From contig JAFZLF010000065.1 in NCBI GenBank assembly GCA_017551625.1, forward strand, positions 1 to 36,634: a stretch of 36,634 bases of DNA. Direction: 5' to 3'. Each line of letters begins with the position of its first letter. The stretch's first letter is position 1. The translations under genes were made by a program, and so were the position numbers. Under the pieces are notes generated by a model. The model searched no databases, was not told the origin of the DNA, and saw only the letters and a program-made list of their open reading frames with translations. Source of the DNA: Clostridiales bacterium (GTDB lineage: Bacteria; Bacillota; Clostridia; Saccharofermentanales; Saccharofermentanaceae). Of the stretch, positions 16,369 to 24,434 are shown piece by piece.

Positions 16369-19356
16369 TTATCCGTGATACGTCTCGGTCGGGCCGAGAT
16401 ACGAGTCTTCAGGCTCATTTCCCCGCTCAAAAAGCACTAGCTTCACAAGTACAAAGTTGGGGCTTAATGCCGTGATGTCAATATCGTTACTTCCCGCCTT
16501 AAGGTCCAGCGTCACTTCGGTCGCACGAAGGTTATCCAGTACTCCTTCGCTCCAGATGTCATTCCCGTCGCCGACGGCAAAGCCCTCTCGGATCGTGTTC
16601 ACCCGGATCATGCGCCCGCCATTTGCAGACACTCCGACGAACAGTTCCGGAATGCGTCCGGATGGGTTTCCGGGATTAGTCAGAAGGCGAAGCATATATT
16701 TCCCTGCTTTCGGAAGAACCACCCGATAGGTAAGGACCGGCGCATCTTTCCGACCCGTAAACACCTGATCCTGCGGGAAAGCTTTCATCGCGGAAAGGCC
16801 GCGGTTGTAGTCCGGTATCTCCCGGAAAGCGCCCTTTGTCCCGGGAGTTTTCACATAGCAATGTCCAGCCTCGATGGAGATGTAACCCGGCATGTCCTCA
16901 CTTCCTTCTCCGCACCAGAGGAAAGTATTCGGCGCCGCCTCGGCAAGCTCATCTGCTGTCCGGATCGGAATACAAATGGATACAAATCCATCGCCACTGC
17001 GTACGATGATTTGGGCAGCTGATTTCACAGCTGTGAGCGCCTCACGGTCGAGCTTGATTGTCAGGACCGTCCGGCCATATGCACGCGCCTTTCCTTGGCT
17101 CTTTGAGACCTTAAGATACGGAGTATCACACTCCACGGCAAAAGGAACATCCTTCGCGCAGGCTGTCGTGAGCTCGATATGGCCGACACTACAGCGCGGA
17201 TCCAGAAATGCCGGCATATAGAGTCTCTTCCTCTTCCAAGGGCCGCACTCGGAATACTGCTCCGTGCCGGGGATCGCCACGATCAGGCGTTCCTTGTTTC
17301 CCGGTTCAAAAGTGTGTACCGCCGGATACTGACAACATTCTTCACACCAGTTCTTAAAACCGATATGCTCCGAAAGGCCCATGCCATACCACATCCCTCC
17401 GTGGATCTTGTGAAGCTCCGCGACGAGCTCACGATCCTTTTCGAGGCACACACCCACTTCTTCGGCCAGCGTCATCGCATAGGTGCTTCCTCTCTTCGCG
17501 TATGCGTGGTTGAGCGTCGCCAGGAGCCACATCTTCTGTACATTGAGATTCGCCATGAGTGGCAGATAAACGATCTCATAGAATCGGTACTGCACGTTGC
17601 CGGTGAGCGTATCATAGAGGCGCTGCGCATCACACATCAGATCTTCGATCGTCGCCAGAAGTTCCTCCGCTTCCCCGTATGCAAAAGGCGCATAGACAGA
17701 ATCGTTCATGGCCTCTGTACGGCGCGCATGTGTGATACGGGTGTACCCGAGAAGGAGCTCCGCTGTTTTCTTCATCTGCGGCGAAGTGAGCACGTCCCCG
17801 AAATGCTTCTTCACGAAGTACTTCGTGTATTCATGTGCACTGTTTACGTTGCGCGTGCCCCAGCGGTCAAAATCGTAGGCCAGATCCAGGAAGAACGAAA
17901 GCGGGTATTCGTTACTGAAGATGTCGCCGACATTCACGATCCAGAGGTCCCGGATGCCGAAGTCGTAGGCCATGGTCATCTGTTCCCAGACCTTCGCAAG
18001 ATGCGTAGTATTGAACCACTCGAAAGAGATCGGAAAACCGTGGTAATCGAAGTGGTAGTACATGCCGTAACCGCCCTTGTGGTCGCGCATCTCTTTCGTC
18101 GGAACGGTACGGAGATTGCCGTAGTTATCGTCACAGAGCATGAGCGTCACACCCTCAAGCTCGGGATCGCCCATGAGTCCCGGCGTAGTCTCATCACCAT
18201 AGAAATACGGCTCGACTTCCTTATAGAGCGCGAGCATCCGCGGCACCTCGTCGAGATCCTTGTTCACATGTTTTTTGATAAGACGGTTCTGTGTTTTCAG
18301 GACCGTCCTAAGAAGTGCGATGTTATCGGCAAGAGTCGCTTCTTTTCCCATGATGGCCGTGTCTTGCTCGCCGCGCATGCCCACCGTGATAACATTTTCA
18401 AACTTGCCGGATCTCTTGAGACCATCCTCCCAGAACTTCGTGATGCCCTTCTCATTCGTAATGAAATTCCACGCATCGCCATAGATCGAATCCGGACCAC
18501 GCAGGTATCTGTATTCCTCGCCCTGGCGCAGGCACGGTTCGTGGTGGGACATGCCCATGACTACACCCAGTTCGTCTGCCAGTTCCGCAGATGCCAGTCC
18601 CGGACCGTCATCCGGGAAGATCGCCGACCACATCGCCGGCCACAGGTAGTTGCCCTTGAGGCGCAGAAGCAGTTCGAAGACGTGCTCGTAGCACTTCGCG
18701 TTAAAACCGCCGAAGCGCTTGTTGCACCAGTTTCCGAAGGCCGGCCACTCGTCGTTGATGAAGAATCCGCGGAACCGTACCGATGGTTCTTTAGATAAAT
18801 ACTTATACGTCCCCGGGATCGAAAAGCTTGTCTTTCTCTTCGGCCGGATATCCAGCCAGTCGATGAACGGCGACACACCCAGCATCTCCGACAGCGCAAA
18901 AAGGCCGTAGATCGTGCCGCGCTTATCCGAGCCGTCAATCACCAACGCCGACTTTAGGCTGGGAAGGTCTGCTTCACCGGGCAGATCAGAGGTCACCTCG
19001 TGGAGGAACACTTCTCGTTTCCCGTGTAGCTCTTTCATGCCGGAATTGCCTGATTTCCCCGGATTTGTAAGAGTGTTACACGTTTGCCGGGGAGAATGAC
19101 CGGAACCGGCATGGTCCATCAGGACAAGGATCGGATACTCGATCTTTACTCTTTCCTTCTTCGGTATATCTGAAACATCGTAGATTTTTATAGTGGCTCC
19201 AAATACAGCCTCTATGTCACTTTGCACTCTTGAGGCGATCTTCCGGACACCGGAAGGCAGGCTCCCGTCAAGTAGGAGCGCTGCCTTCCCTGCCTTGATA
19301 TTCTGTGTGGATAAGACAAACTGCATAGGAAGTAACCGTCCTTTTTTATCTTCCAT
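16369..19356 (-). CDS. GH115 xylan alpha-1,2-glucuronidase
   Basis: 995 residues, within the large size usual for glycoside hydrolase family 115. Family-defining segments are clear: RFRGFFINDEW (195-204), LKGNYLWPAMW (233-243), MGMSHHEP (267-274), GPDSIYGDAWNF, then VGMRGEQDTAIMG and LMLCDDNYGN; the last 200 residues are a beta-rich domain. GH115 enzymes remove (4-O-methyl)glucuronic acid from xylan backbones or oligosaccharides. There is no signal peptide, so it should act in the cytoplasm on imported oligosaccharides. Released glucuronate would enter UxaC (4.0-5.4 kb). Start ATG 19356 lies 9 bases after the stop of the zinc-ribbon gene; ATG 19326 is an alternative. No transporter or xylanase is adjacent, which is unusual for such a gene. 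Confidence 0.93.
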   Translation of the reverse strand: MEDKKGRLLPMQFVLSTQNIKAGKAALLLDGSLPSGVRKIASRVQSDIEAVFGATIKIYDVSDIPKKERVKIEYPILVLMDHAGSGHSPRQTCNTLTNPGKSGNSGMKELHGKREVFLHEVTSDLPGEADLPSLKSALVIDGSDKRGTIYGLFALSEMLGVSPFIDWLDIRPKRKTSFSIPGTYKYLSKEPSVRFRGFFINDEWPAFGNWCNKRFGGFNAKCYEHVFELLLRLKGNYLWPAMWSAIFPDDGPGLASAELADELGVVMGMSHHEPCLRQGEEYRYLRGPDSIYGDAWNFITNEKGITKFWEDGLKRSGKFENVITVGMRGEQDTAIMGKEATLADNIALLRTVLKTQNRLIKKHVNKDLDEVPRMLALYKEVEPYFYGDETTPGLMGDPELEGVTLMLCDDNYGNLRTVPTKEMRDHKGGYGMYYHFDYHGFPISFEWFNTTHLAKVWEQMTMAYDFGIRDLWIVNVGDIFSNEYPLSFFLDLAYDFDRWGTRNVNSAHEYTKYFVKKHFGDVLTSPQMKKTAELLLGYTRITHARRTEAMNDSVYAPFAYGEAEELLATIEDLMCDAQRLYDTLTGNVQYRFYEIVYLPLMANLNVQKMWLLATLNHAYAKRGSTYAMTLAEEVGVCLEKDRELVAELHKIHGGMWYGMGLSEHIGFKNWCEECCQYPAVHTFEPGNKERLIVAIPGTEQYSECGPWKRKRLYMPAFLDPRCSVGHIELTTACAKDVPFAVECDTPYLKVSKSQGKARAYGRTVLTIKLDREALTAVKSAAQIIVRSGDGFVSICIPIRTADELAEAAPNTFLWCGEGSEDMPGYISIEAGHCYVKTPGTKGAFREIPDYNRGLSAMKAFPQDQVFTGRKDAPVLTYRVVLPKAGKYMLRLLTNPGNPSGRIPELFVGVSANGGRMIRVNTIREGFAVGDGNDIWSEGVLDNLRATEVTLDLKAGSNDIDITALSPNFVLVKLVLFERGNEPEDSYLGPTETYHG

Positions 19357-19365
19357 GCAAGTATA

Positions 19366-20568
19366 TCACACTTTCCAGCGGCTCGATAGTTGCGTTCTGC
19401 CGCGAATCGGTGCATTTTGCACTTCCGGAAACGGATCGAGCGATGCGAGCTCCTTATAGACCTCGTTGATCTTCTTTCTGATCGATGCCGCATCGGTCTC
19501 GTAGGCATGCGTCTCTTCCTCGATCCTGTCGTTCTTCTCCTTGATCCGGTCGATCTCCTCTTCGAGTTCCCTGATTCTGCTGATCCTTTTGATCATGAAG
19601 AAGCAGATGAGCGCGATGACGAATCCGGGAACGAGTACGAGAGCCAGAAGCATCTGCCAGTCATCTTTGTGCTGCTTCTTATACTTCTCTTCGTTTTCCT
19701 TTCTTTTGGATTCGACAGCCTGCACCTCTTTCTTGGACTCTTCTTGCTGCATCTGTTCCACGCTGGACATGTACTCGTCATAAGAGTCATACAGCGACGG
19801 ATCGAACGAGACATACCCCTCACCGGCGATGAATACGCCGTTTGAGCGCTGATACGAAATAACACGTATGGTGGTCGTCGTTGTCGTCGAGTCTTTCGCA
19901 TAGGGATTCCTCGAGATAGCATATCCGAGGAAGCCCACAAGGATGCACCATACGACAAAGACTCCGACCGCACCGGCGATGACAGATTTCGGATGCACGG
20001 ACATAGTCTCATTTGCTTCCCAGGGATCTCTCATCTCGACATAGGGCTCTCTGCTCGCGCGCGAGATCCTCTGGATCTCCTTACCATTCTGTCTTCCGGC
20101 TTTTCTGCTCTTGTCGATCTTTCTGATCGCTTCTTTATATTCTTTCCCTATCTGGAAAAGCTCTTGCAGTTTTGTAAAGTATGCCTTGTGCTCCGGCTTG
20201 GCTTGCTCGATCGCAGCATCGACCTGCGGATCCACTCTCTCGAACCCCGTGTTGCGCAGGCGGTTCGGCTGCTGAAATTCACGCATGCTTTTCGCATTGG
20301 CCGCGACGAGGATCTTCCCACGCAGCGCGATGAAATTATGTGGTTCTTTCTGAAGCATGAAATCATAGGCATCTCTGGCCGAGACATACTCCCCTGCGCG
20401 CAGGGCGCGCGCCGCACGGTCGAGTACGTCATCCTCACGGAAATACTCGTAGTCGAAAGACACGCCACAAAACGGGCACTCGTACATCTGGCGCACTTCG
20501 TTGATGGTCAGCTGGCCGCCACATGTCGGACATGTATGTTTCTTCATGTTCGGGATAATCTCTGTCAC
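19366..20568 (-). CDS. Zinc-ribbon, two-helix, coiled-coil membrane protein
   Basis: 400 residues. Start is GTG 20568, since AAGGAGG lies at 20577-20583; the ATG at codon 8 has no ribosome site. N-terminal zinc ribbon C13/C16-C31/C34 (CxxC-x14-CxxC, as in the two cassette proteins), then a helical region (about 45-95, RAARALRAGEYVSARDAYDF) resembling a TPR repeat, a basic helical segment, membrane helix 1 (about 196-219), an outside loop of about 85 residues starting with a Thr run (DSTTTTTT) and an acidic helix, membrane helix 2 (306-326), and a cytoplasmic coiled coil (330-375). I do not know the function. It precedes GH115 with a 9-base gap on one transcript, but this need not mean a role in xylan use. 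Confidence 0.85.
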   Translation of the reverse strand: MTEIIPNMKKHTCPTCGGQLTINEVRQMYECPFCGVSFDYEYFREDDVLDRAARALRAGEYVSARDAYDFMLQKEPHNFIALRGKILVAANAKSMREFQQPNRLRNTGFERVDPQVDAAIEQAKPEHKAYFTKLQELFQIGKEYKEAIRKIDKSRKAGRQNGKEIQRISRASREPYVEMRDPWEANETMSVHPKSVIAGAVGVFVVWCILVGFLGYAISRNPYAKDSTTTTTTIRVISYQRSNGVFIAGEGYVSFDPSLYDSYDEYMSSVEQMQQEESKKEVQAVESKRKENEEKYKKQHKDDWQMLLALVLVPGFVIALICFFMIKRISRIRELEEEIDRIKEKNDRIEEETHAYETDAASIRKKINEVYKELASLDPFPEVQNAPIRGRTQLSSRWKV

Positions 20569-20588
20569 TGTCGTACCCTCCTTATGCC

Positions 20589-20617
20589 AATATACTAATA
20601 TCCGGGATACAATTCAA
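20589..20617 (-). promoter_or_regulatory. Promoter of the zinc-ribbon/GH115 operon
   Basis: On the - strand TTGAAT (20617-20612), 17 bases, TATATT (20594-20589). The expected start near 20582 would put the ribosome site at the extreme 5' end of the mRNA, so the true start may lie a little upstream or the leader is very short. Confidence 0.5.
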
Positions 20618-20648
20618 CAAGAACAGTCCATCTGAAATACTCCGGCCT

Positions 20649-20698
20649 ATTTGCAGGCGCAGTTGCAAATATCAAAGCTCATTTGCGCATGGTATAAT
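20649..20698 (+). promoter_or_regulatory. Extended -10 promoter with upstream inverted repeat, two-component operon
   Basis: TGGTATAAT (20690-20698) is a perfect extended -10; the -35 at the right spacing is poor (TATCAA, 20670-20675). Upstream lies a perfect inverted repeat ATTTGCA (20649-20655)/TGCAAAT (20664-20670), with a third, one-mismatch half-site ATTTGCG (20681-20687). A weak -35 with flanking half-sites suggests activator control, possibly by the response regulator itself. The divergent operon starts about 80 bases away and may share it. Confidence 0.6.
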
Positions 20699-20732
20699 GA
20701 GGGAAAGACTCGCGACGCAAGAAGGAGAAGCT

Positions 20733-21395
20733 ATGCCGGACATCATCATCTGCGAAGACAATCAGGAGATCGGAGAACTCCTCAGTGCTTTTCTCAAGAA
20801 AGAAAACTATACAGTCGCCATCGCGCCGACGGGAGAGCGGGCGATCGAGCTCTTCGAGAAATACGGAGCGAAGCTTCTGATCCTGGACATCATGCTCCCG
20901 GGCATTGACGGCTTTGCCGTGTGCAGTAAGATCCGTGAATCGTCAAATACACATATCATCATCGCGAGCGCCAGAGGCGATAAGGAGAGCAAACTCGAAG
21001 GCCTTTCTCTCGGCGCGGATGACTATATCGAGAAGCCTTACGACATCGACATTCTCCTCGCGAAGATCCGCGGGATTTTTAAAAGGAAATACGCCATTGA
21101 GGAATTGGTCGACGGGAATCTCAGGCTCAATACCGTCCAGCGGACGCTGACCGTCGATGATAAGCCGGTAGTCGTAACGGAAAAGGAGTTCTCGCTTCTG
21201 CAGTTGCTGATCGAAAACAAGAACACGACGCTTCGGAAAGAATATCTCTTCAACACCATCTGGGGCGCCGACAGCGACTCGGAGATCCAGACGCTGACCG
21301 TGCACATCAAGTGGCTCAGAGAAAAGATCGAGAAAGATCCGAAGAAGCCCGAGCACATCATCACGGTGTGGGGCACGGGATACAGATATGAATGA
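20733..21395 (+). CDS. OmpR/PhoB-family response regulator
   Basis: 220 residues from ATG 20733 with GAAGGAG (20721-20727) upstream; the frame upstream of this is unsupported. Receiver domain: acidic pocket CEDN (7-10), phospho-acceptor D52 (LILDIMLPG), S79 and K101 (EKPYD). The C-terminal winged helix (about 125-220) shows VVTEKEFSLLQLLIENKN, the recognition region TLTVHIKWLREKIE and the wing end VWGTGYRYE. It pairs with the histidine kinase 37 bases downstream and probably controls the nearby lipoprotein and ABC genes. Confidence 0.97.
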   Translation: MPDIIICEDNQEIGELLSAFLKKENYTVAIAPTGERAIELFEKYGAKLLILDIMLPGIDGFAVCSKIRESSNTHIIIASARGDKESKLEGLSLGADDYIEKPYDIDILLAKIRGIFKRKYAIEELVDGNLRLNTVQRTLTVDDKPVVVTEKEFSLLQLLIENKNTTLRKEYLFNTIWGADSDSEIQTLTVHIKWLREKIEKDPKKPEHIITVWGTGYRYE

Positions 21396-21432
21396 TATCC
21401 GATACCTCATCGGAAAATAGCGGGGAACGATC

Positions 21433-22668
21433 GTGAAAAAGTACTGGCGCATCACCATCATCATACTTCTTGCCGAACTTGTGCTCCTTCTGGGGTGTAA
21501 TTTTCTGATGCTCGGAAACATGCGGAAGAAATCCGGAAAGCAGTATCGCGTGGATGTTTCGCGCGCTGTCACCGACCTGAGAAACGGCGAATCTTCTGAA
21601 AGTGTCGTGAAGAAGTATCCTTCGGTCACGCGCATCACTGCTTTCGATCCGGAAGAAGTCGTAAACTCCGACTATACCGTAGCGGAAATCAACGGAGATC
21701 TCGTCCGTTTCGAATATCAGATCCGTGCAGATATCCGTCCCCTGATCTACATGAATATCGGGCTCGGCGCAGCGATCCTCGTGTCCGTGGCGATTCTTCT
21801 GTATATCGGGCTTCGCGTCCTCCGGCCATTCCACAAGATGAGTAATCTTTCTGTGGAGCTGGCCCGCGGAAATCTCACCGCGCCGGTTCAGGCCGAGAAG
21901 AATAAGTTCTTCGGTAAATTCCTCTGGGGCATCAACATGCTGCGCGATAATCTCGAATCCAATAAGGAAAAAGAACTCGCGATGCAGAAGGATAAGAAGA
22001 CGCTGATCCTGTCGCTGTCGCACGACATCAAGACACCGCTATCCGCTATCAAGCTCTATGCCAGAGCGCTCGATGAAGGCATCTACGACACCGAAGAGAA
22101 GCGCCGCGAGGCCATCGCCGGCATCACACACAACGCGAGCGAGATCGAGAAGTACGTCTCTGATATCGTCACTGCTTCGAAGGAAGATTTCCTGAATCTC
22201 GAAGTCGAGATGAGCGAATTTTATATCGGCGAGATGATGAACCGGATCGAGAAACTGTACCGCGAGAAATTCGCTTCGCTCCGGACCGATTTCACGATCG
22301 GAGAATACACGAACGTCCTTCTCTCCGGAGACTGCGCCCGTCTCGAAGAAGTTCTGCAGAACATCCTCGAAAATGCCATCAAGTACGGTGACGGACGCTG
22401 GGTGAAGATCACTTTTTCCGATGAAGAAGACTGCCGTCTGATCACGGTGACCAACAGCGGCTGCTCCGTAAAAGAAGAGGAGATCCCGCATCTCTTCGAG
22501 TCTTTCTATCGCGGAAGCAACGCCGAGAATGTCGGTGGTTCCGGTCTCGGGCTATACATCGCGAGATCGCTCATGCGCATGATGAACGGCGACATCTTCG
22601 CCAGTCGCGAAGAAGAAAATAATGGCACCGGTACATTTGCCGTGACCGTCGTGGTGAGAAAAGCCTGA
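21433..22668 (+). CDS. Sensor histidine kinase
   Basis: 411 residues, GTG start at 21433 with GGGGAA upstream. Membrane helix 1 (about 8-28), an extracytoplasmic domain of about 75 residues with no cysteine pair or known fold by eye, membrane helix 2 (105-128), a HAMP-like linker (RPFHKMSNLSVELARGNL), then the dimerisation/phospho-acceptor helix SLSHDIKTPLSA (H197), N box (LQNILENAIKYG, about 318-329) and the ATP lid (GGSGLGLYIAR). All catalytic boxes are intact. The outside sensor domain separates it from BceS-type intramembrane kinases. The signal is unknown; the neighbouring envelope genes suggest envelope stress or an extracellular compound. Confidence 0.96.
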   Translation: MKKYWRITIIILLAELVLLLGCNFLMLGNMRKKSGKQYRVDVSRAVTDLRNGESSESVVKKYPSVTRITAFDPEEVVNSDYTVAEINGDLVRFEYQIRADIRPLIYMNIGLGAAILVSVAILLYIGLRVLRPFHKMSNLSVELARGNLTAPVQAEKNKFFGKFLWGINMLRDNLESNKEKELAMQKDKKTLILSLSHDIKTPLSAIKLYARALDEGIYDTEEKRREAIAGITHNASEIEKYVSDIVTASKEDFLNLEVEMSEFYIGEMMNRIEKLYREKFASLRTDFTIGEYTNVLLSGDCARLEEVLQNILENAIKYGDGRWVKITFSDEEDCRLITVTNSGCSVKEEEIPHLFESFYRGSNAENVGGSGLGLYIARSLMRMMNGDIFASREEENNGTGTFAVTVVVRKA

Positions 22669-22858
22669 ACCGGATATGGTGGAATCGTTGGTCCATTTTC
22701 CTCTCGAAGGTGGAAAGCGTGGTTGTCATTTTTGAAGGAGTTCCTTCGCTTCCCGAAAGTCTCGGTCAAATGCCCGGTGCCTATGTCCTGCCAAAGAAGA
22801 CTTCAGTTTCTTTTCTTATTTTCCCTTCTTTTTTCCTTCTTTGGCATCTGCTACATGT

Positions 22859-24136
22859 TTATTCTTCTTTGGTCTCGTTTCCGGAATCTTTCTCTTCCTC
22901 TTTCCCGGCCTTTTCCTGTTCGTCCTTCGCCTTCTCCGCTTTTTCCTGCGCGGCCTTTTCCTGTTCCGCGGCTCTCTGCGAAGCAATACGGGCCTGGATC
23001 TGCGCCTGGTTTGCCGCCTGTCGCGCCTGCGCTTCTGCCTGGGATTGCTCTTTGGCCATCTGATAGGACTTCATGCGTTCGAACTGCTGCGCCTCGAGTT
23101 CCTGACGGCGAGCCTCGGCCTTTTTCTTCGCATTTTTGATCGCGCGCCTGATCGAGAAGAAGATCGCGCCGAAGATGAGAATGAGGATCAGGAGGATCCA
23201 CCAGTTGGCAACGAAGAAGAGTACGATCCCCTGAAGGAATCCGAGGAATCCTTCCCATGATTCATTGGCGGTTTTACTGAGCTTCGTCCCGAAGCTGTCC
23301 TCTTCCTTCACCTCTTCCTCTACCTTCTTGATCTCTTTCTCGGAGACCTTGTGGATCGTGATCGTGATATACGAATAAGCTACGTCGCTCTCGAGCATAC
23401 TCATCTCGGTCTTGATATCAGAGATGGTGATGGCCAGTTCTCTTAGTTCATACTGGATCTGAAGCGCGATCGACTCATCCTCGGTCTCTTCGTACTGTTT
23501 GAGGTAACGGTCGTATTCGGCCTCATAGATCTCCAGTTCGTTCTGGAGTGTGCCGTAGCGAGTCGCCACATTGTCAACGCTACTGTTCTTAGAGCGGAGT
23601 GTGCCGATCCCGGATGCCGCGCTGACAAAGGACTCATAGTATGCCGACGGGATGCGTATCGTCGCTGTGTAATAGTAATCCTTATCTTTCTCTTCGAGAA
23701 CGTAGCGGCCATTGGTATTGTTTCCGTCCGACTGGTTTTCTCTTTCGACGAAGCCGTGATACTCTTCGATCTTCGTTTTCAGTGCGGTCAGGGACTGCTC
23801 GAAGTCCAGGGTATCGATAGCGATATTGCAGCGGAATACAAGCATCTCCTTCGCGGCATCGGCCTTGACATCCGGTGACTGGGAAGAACCGCCGCCGTTG
23901 TTCGCGGCCTCTTTTTCATAATCGGCGCCTTCGTAGGACATATCCAGACTGTCATAGTCATCATAGTATGCCTCGGCGGAAGCTTCGGCTGCGTAGGCCG
24001 CAGTCGTCTCCGCCGCCACGTTATTATTCGTCGAGCGTTTCATCTTGGCATCTGAACTCGAAGATTTAGAACACCCTGCCAGCCACGCACTTGCGATCAT
24101 GCAGGCCATTAATATCGATACTATTTTTTTCTTCAT
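22859..24136 (-). CDS. DUF4349 lipoprotein
   Basis: 425 residues; AGGAGG lies 6 bases before ATG 24136. Lipoprotein signal with lipobox LAGC (19-22), a Ser/Ala/Glu/Asp-rich linker to about 92, the DUF4349 domain (about 97-265) containing paired helices (YGTLQNELEIYEAEYDRYLK region), a membrane helix (303-328), and a long Lys/Glu/Ala/Gln-rich cytoplasmic coiled coil from about 330 to the end. So it should be lipid-anchored outside and cross back in. DUF4349 proteins are common in Firmicutes and often lie beside two-component systems or anti-sigma-like genes; the function is unsettled. It is transcribed convergently with the kinase (gap 190 bases, nothing recognisable in it) and divergently from the permease. 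Confidence 0.9.
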   Translation of the reverse strand: MKKKIVSILMACMIASAWLAGCSKSSSSDAKMKRSTNNNVAAETTAAYAAEASAEAYYDDYDSLDMSYEGADYEKEAANNGGGSSQSPDVKADAAKEMLVFRCNIAIDTLDFEQSLTALKTKIEEYHGFVERENQSDGNNTNGRYVLEEKDKDYYYTATIRIPSAYYESFVSAASGIGTLRSKNSSVDNVATRYGTLQNELEIYEAEYDRYLKQYEETEDESIALQIQYELRELAITISDIKTEMSMLESDVAYSYITITIHKVSEKEIKKVEEEVKEEDSFGTKLSKTANESWEGFLGFLQGIVLFFVANWWILLILILIFGAIFFSIRRAIKNAKKKAEARRQELEAQQFERMKSYQMAKEQSQAEAQARQAANQAQIQARIASQRAAEQEKAAQEKAEKAKDEQEKAGKEEEKDSGNETKEE

Positions 24137-24198
24137 TGTATCCTCCTGTTTGTGCTTCGATGAGTGACTGGTAATATCGGACCTTCACTCTTTTTGGC

Positions 24199-24310
24199 GC
24201 TTTTCGCGCATCAGACATCGAAGCATTTCCAAAATTGTTTCTGCATATTAGACGATGCAAAAACAGTTTCTGTTTCAAAATCCCTGAAAATAGTTTTTTA
24301 CGCGAAAAGC
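24199..24310. repeat. Inverted repeat in the divergent DUF4349/permease intergenic region
   Basis: GCTTTTCGCG (24199-24208) and CGCGAAAAGC (24301-24310) are a perfect 10-bp inverted repeat about 90 bases apart. The right arm continues as CGCGAAAAGCACTTCC, the core of the hairpin family seen at 29.7-29.9 kb. Between the arms lies a small hairpin AAACAG-TTT-CTGTTT. The role is not known. Confidence 0.55.
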
Positions 24311-24324
24311 ACTTCCGCGCAGCA

Positions 24325-24358
24325 TTTAATGATTGTTTAATAATTCCCGCTGTATGAT
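24325..24358 (+). promoter_or_regulatory. Tandem 11-bp repeat and -10 box: candidate response-regulator-dependent promoter
   Basis: TTTAATGATTG (24325-24335) is followed at once by TTTAATAATTC (24336-24346), an 11-bp head-to-tail repeat with 9 matches. OmpR/PhoB regulators bind such 11-bp direct repeats. A -10-like TATGAT lies at 24353-24358, and the -35 position (TGATTG, 24330-24335) is poor and covered by the repeat, as expected for an activated promoter. The ABC permease starts about 75 bases downstream. Confidence 0.45.
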
Positions 24359-24434
24359 GAAGTCACAAAATGAGAAAACAGGCCGGCCGGGTGCCGGAAA
24401 AACGAAAAACACATTATAAGAAAGGGAAAAGAAA

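Noticed and set aside
17179..18798. 539-codon open frame on the + strand opposite the GH115 gene
   Set aside because: It lies wholly antisense to a clear GH115 protein, has no ribosome site, and its translation is rich in Arg/His/Val without any recognisable domain. It arises from the codon bias of the sense gene.
22669..22858. GAAGGA-GT-TCCTTC hairpin between kinase and DUF4349 genes as terminator
   Set aside because: The T-run lies on the 5' side of the stem for + strand transcripts and the - strand side is A-rich, so neither direction fits an intrinsic terminator.
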